Translations under genes and position numbers: made by a program
Notes under the pieces: generated by a model
Databases searched by the model: none
What the model was told of the DNA's origin: nothing
The model's input: only the letters and a program-made list of their open reading frames with translations
Part shown: positions 42,202 through 49,563 of the stretch, in pieces
How the letters are laid out: the number at the start of each line of letters is the position of its first letter
How positions within the stretch are numbered: the stretch's first letter is position 1
From: JBHENC01 sp051000345
Lineage (GTDB): Bacteria; Acidobacteriota; Blastocatellia; Pyrinomonadales; Pyrinomonadaceae
Assembly: GCA_051000345.1 (NCBI GenBank)
Contig: JBPCOJ010000024.1
Location: 1-58,110 of the forward strand
Direction of reading: 5' to 3'
Length of the DNA stretch: 58,110 nt

Positions 42202-43722
42202 TCAGTTTGTTCTTGTCTCATTCGTTAAAGTTTCCGCCGCGTCTGCTCTTTGCGCGCTTGTCAGGCTCACAAGATAGCCTGTGATGAAACACAGCGTCGT
42301 GCCGATTAAGACAAACCAAGTCCAAGCGATAAGCGTGTAATACCAGATGAGCAGCATGGAAACGAGCGAAAAAGCCATGCCGCACATAACGCCGCGCCCG
42401 TTGGCGCGCTTCGTCAATACGCCGAGCAGAAAAGCGCCGAGCATCGGGCCGTAAACGAGCGAGGCGATGGTTAATCCGGCTGTGAAAACGGATTTTATAT
42501 TGCTCGCGGCGATGGCGATGCAGATCAAGACGATGCCCCACCACGCCGTCAGCCAGCGCGATAATTTCAAGAGTTGTTCGTCTGTCGCGCGCGCGCCGAT
42601 AAATGGTTTGTAGAAATCCAGCACGGTCGTGGAAGCAAGCGAATTGAGCGAGCCGCTTAGGTTCGACATCGCGGCGGCGAAGATCGCGGCGATGACAAGT
42701 CCGGCGATGCCGTGCGGCAAACGCTGCACGATGAACGTCGGAAAAATCTGGTCGTTGCTCGCAAGCTTCGTCGTCAGCGGATAAGCTTTGTAGTAAGCGA
42801 AGAGCATTACGCCGATGAGTAGAAAAAGCGCGAATTGAAAAAGCACGACGACGCCGCTGAAGATGAGCGCCTTCTGGCTGTCGCGTTTGTTGCGGCACGT
42901 CAATAGTCGCTGCACCAGAAGTTGATCCGTGCCGTGCGAGGCCATCGTCAGAAATGTGCCGCCGAGCAGACCTGCCCAGAAGGTAAAAGGCACGCTCGCA
43001 TCACGCGCGAACGAGAGAACTTGAAACTTGCCTGCGGCGCGTCCTTCGGCGGCGATTGCGCTCCAACCGCCCGGCACTAGATGCAATAGTTCGTAAGCCG
43101 CCAGCAGCGAGCCGCCGATGTATATGATGAGTTGAATTAAGTCCGTCCAGATCACGGCGCTGATGCCGCCCTCGAACGTGTAGATGATGGTGAGCAGCCC
43201 GACGATGATAATTGACCAGAGCCATAGATACGGCAATGATGGGAGGCTCGCGCTCAACACCACGCTCAAGACGAGCGACGCGGCAAAGACACGCACGCCT
43301 TCGGCGAGCGCGCGCATGATGAGAAACAGAGAGGCCGCGAAGTTTTTCGTTTGCGCGCCGAATCTTCGCTTCAACAGTTCGTAGGCCGTCAGCAGTTCGC
43401 CCTGAAAATAAGCCGGAATGAAAAGCAGGCTGATGATGATGCGCGCGACCATGTAGCCGAGCACGACTTGCAGATAAGTAAAGGTGCCGCCTTGTTCGGG
43501 ACGCGCATAAGTAGCGTAAGCGATAGCAGGCACGCCGATCAGCGTTAGTGTGCTCGTTTCCGTGGCGACGATGGAGAGACTGATGACGACCCACGACGTG
43601 TTTTTTGCGCCGATGAAGTAGTCCTTGACTGTTTTCTGCGAACTCCTGAACAGCGTTCCGAAAATGGTAATGCCGATCAGGTAAAAAACCAGCACAGCGT
43701 AATCAATCGCTGAGAATCCCAT
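42202..43722 (-). CDS. Sodium/solute symporter (SSS family)
   Basis: The 506-residue inner-membrane protein has about 13 hydrophobic segments and SSS hallmarks: GTLFRSSQKTVKDYFIGAKN at the start, SIVATETSTLTLIGVPAIAY, TFEGGISAVIWTDLIQ, and MASHGTDQLLVQRLLTCRN. It should move a solute inward with Na+. Sugar-transporting SSS members accompany murein-sugar genes in several phyla, so MurNAc, GlcNAc or a disaccharide is a sensible substrate, but the sequence does not prove it. It lies at the end of the salvage locus, convergent with the serine hydrolase, with the IS1595-type transposon between. ATG 43722 has TAAGG upstream. Confidence 0.87.
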   Translation of the reverse strand: MGFSAIDYAVLVFYLIGITIFGTLFRSSQKTVKDYFIGAKNTSWVVISLSIVATETSTLTLIGVPAIAYATYARPEQGGTFTYLQVVLGYMVARIIISLLFIPAYFQGELLTAYELLKRRFGAQTKNFAASLFLIMRALAEGVRVFAASLVLSVVLSASLPSLPYLWLWSIIIVGLLTIIYTFEGGISAVIWTDLIQLIIYIGGSLLAAYELLHLVPGGWSAIAAEGRAAGKFQVLSFARDASVPFTFWAGLLGGTFLTMASHGTDQLLVQRLLTCRNKRDSQKALIFSGVVVLFQFALFLLIGVMLFAYYKAYPLTTKLASNDQIFPTFIVQRLPHGIAGLVIAAIFAAAMSNLSGSLNSLASTTVLDFYKPFIGARATDEQLLKLSRWLTAWWGIVLICIAIAASNIKSVFTAGLTIASLVYGPMLGAFLLGVLTKRANGRGVMCGMAFSLVSMLLIWYYTLIAWTWFVLIGTTLCFITGYLVSLTSAQRADAAETLTNETRTN

Positions 43723-43908
43723 ATACTGAGCCTTAACTTGCGTGTAGTTTCGACAACTATGATTGCCGGAAGATGAAACCCGCCGCCGAAGCGAGCAGGT
43801 TATTACCCGATGTGCCGCACAGCTGTTTCGCTTTTGAGGCGATGTCCGTATGCGAAAGATACTACGAAGTCGAGCACCGGCGAAACTATTTTTGTCTGTA
43901 TCGGCGCT

Positions 43909-44532
43909 TCACGGCAATCGAGCGCGGCAGGGTAAGAAGGTTTGGTCGGCGCGCTGTGTAATCTCGCCGCGCCTGTGTCTGGCCGCAGCATCTTCCTGCC
44001 ACACCCCGGCAACGATCTCATAGGCGCGAAGCCTTGCCGTGTGGTCGTAAATCATCGAGTTGAGCATCAACTCATCGGCGTCTGTTTCTGCCAGAAGCTT
44101 CTCCAAACCGCTTTTAATTGTCGCCGCGCTGCCGATGACCGAGCCGCCTAAGCGAGACTCGACAGCCGCCCTTTCCTGCGCCGTCCAGAGCTTGTTCATG
44201 TTATCAACGGGCGGCTGCATTTCGCCCGGCACTCCGCGCGCCAGCCGTAGAAAAGCTTGGAACTGCGTCGTCGCCAGAAACTGCGCTTCCGCATCCGTCG
44301 CGGCGGCGGCGACATTCATCGCTAACATCGCATACGGTTTTTCTAATTCCTCCGATGCCTTGAAACTCTTTCGATAAAGTTCGAGCGCGGGCAGGATGTA
44401 CTCGGGCGCAAAATGCCCTGCGAAGGCGAACGGCAACCCCAACTGTCCGGCAAGCTGCGCGGAAAAACCGCTCGAACCGAGAAGCCAGATCGGAATGCCC
44501 GTCCCCGCGCCCGGCACGGCCCGGACTCTTTG
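43909..44532 (-). pseudogene. C-terminal two-thirds of an LLM-class flavin-dependent monooxygenase
   Basis: The fragment begins with QRVRAVPGAGTGIPIWLLGSS and continues with the luciferase-like monooxygenase pattern (LGLPFAFAGHFAP, RGVPGEM, TDADELMLNSMIYDHTARLRAYEI). Complete members are about 330-350 residues; the first 130-140, with the start codon, are absent. Directly upstream, in another frame, is the beginning of an unrelated membrane protein. A GTG at 44517 is the only start in this frame and lies inside the domain. The product cannot be a functional monooxygenase. Confidence 0.8.
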
Positions 44533-44669
44533 ATTAGTTCCGCGCTAAAACCGGCGGACGAATGAAAGTCTGCGGCGAGTTGCGCGTGCATCGCGGCATC
44601 GACAATCCACATCGCAAAGCCGAGCAGCGCGCCGAAGATAATTTCCTTGTAACGTCGGAATAAAGCCAT
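44533..44669 (-). pseudogene. N-terminal stub of an unrelated membrane protein
   Basis: From ATG 44669 the frame reads MALFRRYKEIIFGALLGFA then MWIVDAAMHAQLAADF and ends in ELIKES near the junction with the monooxygenase fragment. A single strong hydrophobic segment suggests a membrane-anchored protein, perhaps a sensor kinase N-terminus; the family is not certain. The frame then runs out of register through the monooxygenase fragment. The interval 44670-44835 upstream shows no gene. Confidence 0.55.
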
Positions 44670-44835
44670 CGAAAACTCGTTTGATACTTAACTGTACGTT
44701 TTGTCGCTGATACGATGCTGCGGCGGAAGCAGCCATGAACGCCGAATCCATCTGCCGCCTGGCGATAAGCCTTCAATACGATAGAGCAAAGATCGATGAG
44801 AGGCACGCTGTCGGGCGGTCAGGTGCAAGGACTTG

Positions 44836-45159
44836 TTAGCCTCCGCCGACGCGAATAAAATCGCCCGCCTTGATTTTCTTCAATGCTTCCCGCGCGTCAG
44901 ACATTAACGGCAATAATGTTTTCAAACGATTATTTCTTGCCGCTAAGAGGATGATTCCGATGTCAACGCCTTCGAGATTCTGCTGATACTTCAAGTTCCG
45001 GTCAACGGTAAGGAATACATCGAACTCTGTAGCGGCTAACGCCAAGAGCCTTGCGTTCTTTATGCCCGACCATCCATGCTCTGTGACCGTAAGCACTTCA
45101 TAATCCGCTGACTCCCGCCTTAACCTGCGAGGCACGCATTCGTCAAGCAGCACTTTCAT
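44836..45159 (-). CDS. DUF5615 PIN-like protein (toxin candidate)
   Basis: The 107-residue protein has the DUF5615/PIN-like beginning MKVLLDECVPRRLRRE, the first acidic site of a PIN nuclease, followed by LTVTEHGWSGIKNARLLALA and FLTVDRNLKYQQN with further acidic residues. These proteins pair with DUF433 proteins, and the pair is generally regarded as a toxin-antitoxin-like module with a putative RNase. The ATG at 45159 overlaps the end of the DUF433 gene by 17 bp, which couples their translation. Nuclease activity has not been shown for most members. Confidence 0.85.
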   Translation of the reverse strand: MKVLLDECVPRRLRRESADYEVLTVTEHGWSGIKNARLLALAATEFDVFLTVDRNLKYQQNLEGVDIGIILLAARNNRLKTLLPLMSDAREALKKIKAGDFIRVGGG

Positions 45160-45370
45160 ATTCTTGCGCCAAAAATGTTTCCTTCATTTTCTCAAGAACT
45201 TTGACGGCGTGCTCCTTGCTTACGGCAGGGAAATCATCGAGAAATTCATCCAGGCTGTCACCTTCCTCAAGATAATCGAACAAGGTTTGCACAGGCACGC
45301 GAGTACCCGCAAAAACAGGCGTGCCGCCAAGAATATCGTCCGAGCGATAAACCAAAGATAATTCATTCAT
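45143..45370 (-). CDS. DUF433 antitoxin-like protein
   Basis: The 75-residue product has the DUF433 pattern: DDILGGTPVFAGTRVPVQTL, then DYLEEGDSLDEFLDDFP and a C-terminal helix with AVKVLEKMKETF. The domain is a small winged-helix-like fold and probably acts as antitoxin and autorepressor for the overlapping DUF5615 partner. GGGAGG stands 9 bases before ATG 45370, much stronger than the partner's site, consistent with excess antitoxin. Confidence 0.87.
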   Translation of the reverse strand: MNELSLVYRSDDILGGTPVFAGTRVPVQTLFDYLEEGDSLDEFLDDFPAVSKEHAVKVLEKMKETFLAQEYESAA

Positions 45371-45524
45371 AAGCCATTACCTCCCGCTGCGGTCATATCA
45401 AATTCCTGTGGTTTCGGAAGAGGTAGAAGGCTAACGCCCGCCATCAGTCGCCGCGCACGAATGCGGCTAGAAGGGCGTCTCGTGGATGAAAGCAACGCTA
45501 TTCGCGGTCGGCTACATGGCGTTG

Positions 45525-46007
45525 TTATGCGGCGCGTATGTGTTCAGAGACAAGTCGCGCAAACCTTTCGGCAATAGGTAATGAAGAACTATCCACTTGC
45601 ATAATCATGTTGTCTTTTCTGAGCTTAATAAGGCTTTCACCCTCTTCATTACTTTTGCTCCAAACATGATTTTCATCACCAACATTCGGCAACTCTGCAT
45701 CCGGCATAATTGGCTGCGGCAACTGGAAATTACCGGCGTTCTGCGCCATCTCTAACATATGTGTCTGTGTAAGAGGTATGTGCCAATTAAACATCTGAAA
45801 GTGCGCCACCGCTGCCTCAGCAGATGCCATGACAACCACTTGGATTTTGACTCTATCTTCTCCAGATTGCCACTCACAATAAATTTTACTTCTATCGGAA
45901 TACATTGCATTCCGTAGCTCCCACTCCGGCGCATTCTCTCGAAACAACTGCTCGATTTCAGCAAGCAAAGGGTTTTCATCAAATTCAAGTGACACTTCCT
46001 CGTCCAT
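45525..46007 (-). CDS. Hypothetical protein, 160 residues
   Basis: No family was recognised. From ATG 46007 the product is acidic and soluble without signal peptide: MDEEVSLEFDENPLLAEIE, then a beta-rich middle (SKIYCEWQSGEDRVKIQVVV) and MIMQVDSSSLPIAERFARLV at the end, resembling proteins that measure or bind a ligand through an alpha/beta fold. The frame extends to a TTG at 46094 without support. It is on the same strand as the metal genes but separated from them and from the DUF433 gene by more than 120 bp on each side. Confidence 0.6.
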   Translation of the reverse strand: MDEEVSLEFDENPLLAEIEQLFRENAPEWELRNAMYSDRSKIYCEWQSGEDRVKIQVVVMASAEAAVAHFQMFNWHIPLTQTHMLEMAQNAGNFQLPQPIMPDAELPNVGDENHVWSKSNEEGESLIKLRKDNMIMQVDSSSLPIAERFARLVSEHIRAA

Positions 46008-46129
46008 TGTTCTTCTCCACTTCACGAAACTGTGAGACGCATAAAGGGTATTATACGCCAAGCGAGCGGTAATGGGCGGCAACGCGCGGCACAATAAATC
46101 TCCGTGCCGCTACTGGTAAGCCGCGACGT

Positions 46130-46522
46130 TCATCGTGCTTGCCCGTTTCCTTCGACAATCAATTTGCCGCGTATCATGTTCATCCCGCAGGTAAACGTAA
46201 ACTCGCCCGCCTTGTCCGGCGTGAATTCTATCGCCGTCGTCTTGAATGCGGGAAGGTCGCGCGCGATTCCGAAGTCTCCGAAAATCACTTGCTCGCTGCA
46301 CGATGCGGTTTCATCACGGTAGAAGTCGAGCCGCACGGGATTTCCCTGCTTGACAACGATTACATCGGGCGAGTAGCCGCCTTTGACGGTCACTTTAATT
46401 TCCTGCACGCCGCTCGCGCCGACTGAAGCCGTAGTCGCTTCACGCTCTCCGAAGAAATACCAAAGCACAAATGCGATGGCGAGCGCGCCGCACACCACCA
46501 CAATAATTTCCGTCGTATCCAT
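46130..46522 (-). CDS. Membrane-anchored cupredoxin-domain protein
   Basis: The 130-residue protein has one N-terminal membrane segment (IIVVVCGALAIAFVLWYFF). A cupredoxin domain follows: IKVTVKGGYSPDVIVVKQG, then ETASCSEQVIFGDFGI, FTPDKAGEFTFTCGMNMIRG. Cys in SCSEQ and Cys/Met in TCGMNMIRG are likely copper ligands. Such proteins accompany or are fused to copper P-type ATPases, so this one probably hands copper to or from the CopA system encoded 3 kb away. It is the last gene of the metal region on this strand. Confidence 0.82.
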   Translation of the reverse strand: MDTTEIIVVVCGALAIAFVLWYFFGEREATTASVGASGVQEIKVTVKGGYSPDVIVVKQGNPVRLDFYRDETASCSEQVIFGDFGIARDLPAFKTTAIEFTPDKAGEFTFTCGMNMIRGKLIVEGNGQAR

Positions 46523-46616
46523 ATTTCAGCCTCTAACTTCTTTTCGCGTCGAATGTTGTTTATGAAAATTAACTCCCTGCTATCGTTCAGGCCGCTTTTG
46601 GAAATCGCTTTTGACC

Positions 46617-47906
46617 TTAAGAAATTACAGGCAGCGTTTTGCCTTGAGCGTGATGATGCTCCGATCTTTCGCCCCGACCAAGCAGATAAGCGAAAATTGT
46701 AACGACCAAACAAACCACTCCGGCGATGGTGAATGTGATAGGCGTTCCGAAATTGGCAGCCGCATGTCCGATTGCCGGGTACGTGACGAGCCAGCAGGCG
46801 TGCGTCAGCGCGAAATGCGCGGCGTAGGCTTTTCCGCGTTCTGCTTCGTCAGAGTGTTCCGCTAAAAGTGTGGAAGAAGGAATGGCAATCAAGGCTTGCC
46901 CTGCGCCGTTCAAAAACCACAAGCCAGCAAAAACGAAAAGCGGCGGAACGAGAAATCCCGGCAAGAGAATCACGCCGAGCAACGCGCCGCCGAAAACAAG
47001 CGAGCGTTCAGTCCAGACGTGCCGCCGCCCGTGTAAGGCGGCTTTGGAATTAGCGTCTTCCTCGTAGCGTCCGGTAGCGCGTCCCAAAAGAATCGCCGCG
47101 ATTGTCGAACCCAAGCCGAGTCCCGCCATCACCAGCGCGTAAGCCGTATCGCCGCGCCCGAGTGCATCGCGCACGAAAGCGACTGTGGCGACAATCGCCG
47201 CCGCGCCTGCCGTCGCTTCTGCAAAACTTAAAATCAACGCTTGCCTGAGCGACGGCTCACGAAGGAGAATGCGCGTTCCCGTCTGAATTTCGGAAACGAA
47301 AACCTTAAACGAAAGCGGAAGATTTTGCCGTGCGACAAAAGGCACGACGGCGAACAAAACCAATCCTGCGGAAACCAGGTAAGTAAAAGCGTCGAACCAG
47401 AAAACCCAACGCACGCCGAGCAAAGCGACAAGCAATCCGGCAAGCGCGGGCGCGGCGACGGCTTCCGTGTCAACCGCAACGCGCGAGTATGAAAGTGCTT
47501 TGACGTATTGTTCTTCGCCGACGATTTCGGGAATGCTCGCTTCAAAGGTCGGAGTGAAAAACGCGGTGACGGCGTTAATCAGAAAAATCAACGAGTAGAT
47601 TTGCCAGACTTCGGTGATAAACGGGAACAGCGCAAGCAAGCCGAAACGCACAACGTCGGCGGCGATCAGAATTTTCTTGCGCGAAAAACGGTCGGCAAGA
47701 ACTCCGGCGGGCTGCGAAAAAATCAGGAACGCCAGAATTCGCAAAAAAAGCGCGTTGCCGATAACGGCAGTCGCCGATTTGCCGCCGGTTAATTGATAAG
47801 CAAACAATGCTAACCCGACAGTCGTCACGCCGCTGCCCAGCAAGGAAACAATCTGCGCGGCAAACAGCAGAAGAAAATTTCGATTGCGCCACAAGTTTTC
47901 CTTCAT
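46617..47906 (-). CDS. MFS transporter (EntS/MFS_3-like exporter)
   Basis: The 429-residue protein has about 12 membrane segments. Family hallmarks are NFLLLFAAQIVSLLGSGVTT at the start and SQPAGVLADRFSRKKILI (the conserved D-R-x-x-R/K loop between helices 2 and 3). This group exports siderophores, macrolides or other small molecules. No substrate is visible. It sits in the metal-handling region and might export a chelator, but the link is only positional. ATG 47906 begins 70 bp after the upstream CDF-type gene. Confidence 0.8.
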   Translation of the reverse strand: MKENLWRNRNFLLLFAAQIVSLLGSGVTTVGLALFAYQLTGGKSATAVIGNALFLRILAFLIFSQPAGVLADRFSRKKILIAADVVRFGLLALFPFITEVWQIYSLIFLINAVTAFFTPTFEASIPEIVGEEQYVKALSYSRVAVDTEAVAAPALAGLLVALLGVRWVFWFDAFTYLVSAGLVLFAVVPFVARQNLPLSFKVFVSEIQTGTRILLREPSLRQALILSFAEATAGAAAIVATVAFVRDALGRGDTAYALVMAGLGLGSTIAAILLGRATGRYEEDANSKAALHGRRHVWTERSLVFGGALLGVILLPGFLVPPLFVFAGLWFLNGAGQALIAIPSSTLLAEHSDEAERGKAYAAHFALTHACWLVTYPAIGHAAANFGTPITFTIAGVVCLVVTIFAYLLGRGERSEHHHAQGKTLPVIS

Positions 47907-47975
47907 GATTTTTTAAGGTTGACAGGCAATTTACCGGCTGGTTCAGATTGCGTTTTGGAGAAACACAGAATGCTC

Positions 47976-48605
47976 TTAATGACACTTTTTATCGTTGCAG
48001 CAAGCTTCGCCGCGCAATGCTTCGACGCCTTCTTTGGCAATAATCGGAATCATCACCAACGCGGCGACAGGGTCTGCCCACCACCAGCCGAACAGCGCAT
48101 TAAGACCAAGCCCCGCCAGCAAGATAGCCGAAAGATACGCGCAAATATCTGTTTGGCGTGAATCGGCGAGCATTGCGCGGCTGTTCAAATTCGCCGCAAC
48201 TTTTCGTTTCGCCCGCGCCAGCAGCGGCATTACGATTATGGACAATGCGGCAATCGCAATCCCGATAAAGCTTTCGGCGGGCGGCTCACGAAGAATCAAA
48301 GATTTCCCCGCGTCAAAAGCGACGTAAGCGGCAAGTGCGAGAAAACTGACGCCGACGAGTTTCAACGCGAGACGTTCCCGATGCTCACCGGAAACAAGCC
48401 GCCACAGCAAAACGGCTCCCGATGAAACTTCGATAATCGAATCGAAACCGAAACCGATCAGCGCGACGCTGCCTGCAATTATCCCCGCGCCGATTGCCGC
48501 AATCGCTTCGAGAGAATTCCAGCCGATTGTGAGATATTCAAGCCTGCGCCCGCTTCGCACGCTCGCGGCGCGGCTAGATTCTCGGGTTAATATTTCGACA
48601 TTCAT
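47976..48605 (-). CDS. Small CDF-type cation transporter without C-terminal domain
   Basis: The 209-residue membrane protein has the cation diffusion facilitator core: LTIGWNSLEAIAAIGAGII, GFGFDSIIEVSSGAVLLW (a metal Asp pattern) and LADSRQTDICAYLSAILL (metal Asp in the later helix). It lacks the cytoplasmic C-terminal dimer domain and ends in the Cys/His tail EACCNDKKCH. Start moved from 48704 to ATG 48605, because the earlier frame is not protein-like. It follows the other CDF gene after only 7 bp and is surely co-transcribed. The Cys-rich tail may bind soft metals. Confidence 0.82.
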   Translation of the reverse strand: MNVEILTRESSRAASVRSGRRLEYLTIGWNSLEAIAAIGAGIIAGSVALIGFGFDSIIEVSSGAVLLWRLVSGEHRERLALKLVGVSFLALAAYVAFDAGKSLILREPPAESFIGIAIAALSIIVMPLLARAKRKVAANLNSRAMLADSRQTDICAYLSAILLAGLGLNALFGWWWADPVAALVMIPIIAKEGVEALRGEACCNDKKCH

Positions 48606-48612
48606 AGTTTCA

Positions 48613-49506
48613 TTAAACGAGGCGACAGCGGCAAGGATACTGCGGGTCGCCGAACTCGACTTGCAAAGTCGTATGCTCGATGCCGAACTTGTCGTGTAAT
48701 TCATGTGCGATTTTGGCGAGCAGCCCGTCGTCGCAAGTCGCTTTTTCCAAAACGATGTGCGCGGTCAATGCAGTTTCCGTCGTGGACATTCCCCAAACGT
48801 GCAGATCATGAACGTCGGCGCACGTCGGCAGATTCGCCAGATATTCCTTGACCGCGTTCATATCTATGCCTTGCGGCACGGCATCGAGAGCGAGATTGAC
48901 GGAATCACGAAGCAAGCCCCAAGTGCCGTAAACAATCAGCGCGACAATCAGCAAACTCACAATCGGATCAAGCCAAGTCCAGCCCGTGTAAAGCATCGCA
49001 AGGCCCGTTAGAACTACGCCGAAGGTAATGACCGCATCGGAAGCCAGATGAACGAACGCGCCGCGAACATTCAAGTCGCCCTTGCGCCCGGACATAAACA
49101 ACAAAGCCGTTCCGCCGTTTATTAAAATGCCGATTGCGGCAACCCAGATAACGATTGTTTCTTCAACTGAACCGGGATTTCTAAGCCGCCCGATAGCTTC
49201 CCAAGCAATCGCGCCGACGCTGATTAAAAGAACGGCGGCATTGATAAGCGCGGCTAAAATCGAAGACCGCCGAAACCCATAAGTGCGTTCGGGCGTCGGA
49301 CTCCGGCGAGCGAGAATCATCGCGCCCCAAGCCAACGCCAAACCGAGCACGTCGCTTAGATTGTGCCCGGCATCGGCGACAAGAGCCAACGAATGAGACA
49401 GCCTTCCGTAAATGACTTCGAGCACGACGAAACCCAAATTGAGAATGATGCCGATAGCAAAGGCGCGTCCGTAGTTTGCTGGCGCGTGATTATGTTCGTG
49501 ACCCAT
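48613..49506 (-). CDS. CzcD-like cation diffusion facilitator
   Basis: The 297-residue protein has six hydrophobic segments. Metal site A is HSLALVADAGHNLSDVLGLAL (H-x3-D form), its partner is FVHLASDAVITFGVVLTG, and a C-terminal dimer domain follows (VKEYLANLPTCADVHDLHVWGM). The N-terminal HEHNH can pre-bind zinc. It exports Zn/Co/Cd-type ions in exchange for protons. ATG 49506 is used; the frame starts with a GTG at 49527. It stands between the CopA ATPase and the smaller CDF gene on the same strand. Confidence 0.92.
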   Translation of the reverse strand: MGHEHNHAPANYGRAFAIGIILNLGFVVLEVIYGRLSHSLALVADAGHNLSDVLGLALAWGAMILARRSPTPERTYGFRRSSILAALINAAVLLISVGAIAWEAIGRLRNPGSVEETIVIWVAAIGILINGGTALLFMSGRKGDLNVRGAFVHLASDAVITFGVVLTGLAMLYTGWTWLDPIVSLLIVALIVYGTWGLLRDSVNLALDAVPQGIDMNAVKEYLANLPTCADVHDLHVWGMSTTETALTAHIVLEKATCDDGLLAKIAHELHDKFGIEHTTLQVEFGDPQYPCRCRLV

Positions 49507-49563
49507 AAATTCATTGTATCCCGTCACAGCGAAAGTAAAACAACCAGGTCTCGACCTTCGTTT

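Noticed and set aside
42218..42898. 226-codon minus-strand frame
   Set aside because: It overlaps the symporter in another frame; Arg/His-rich composition is typical of a shifted frame.
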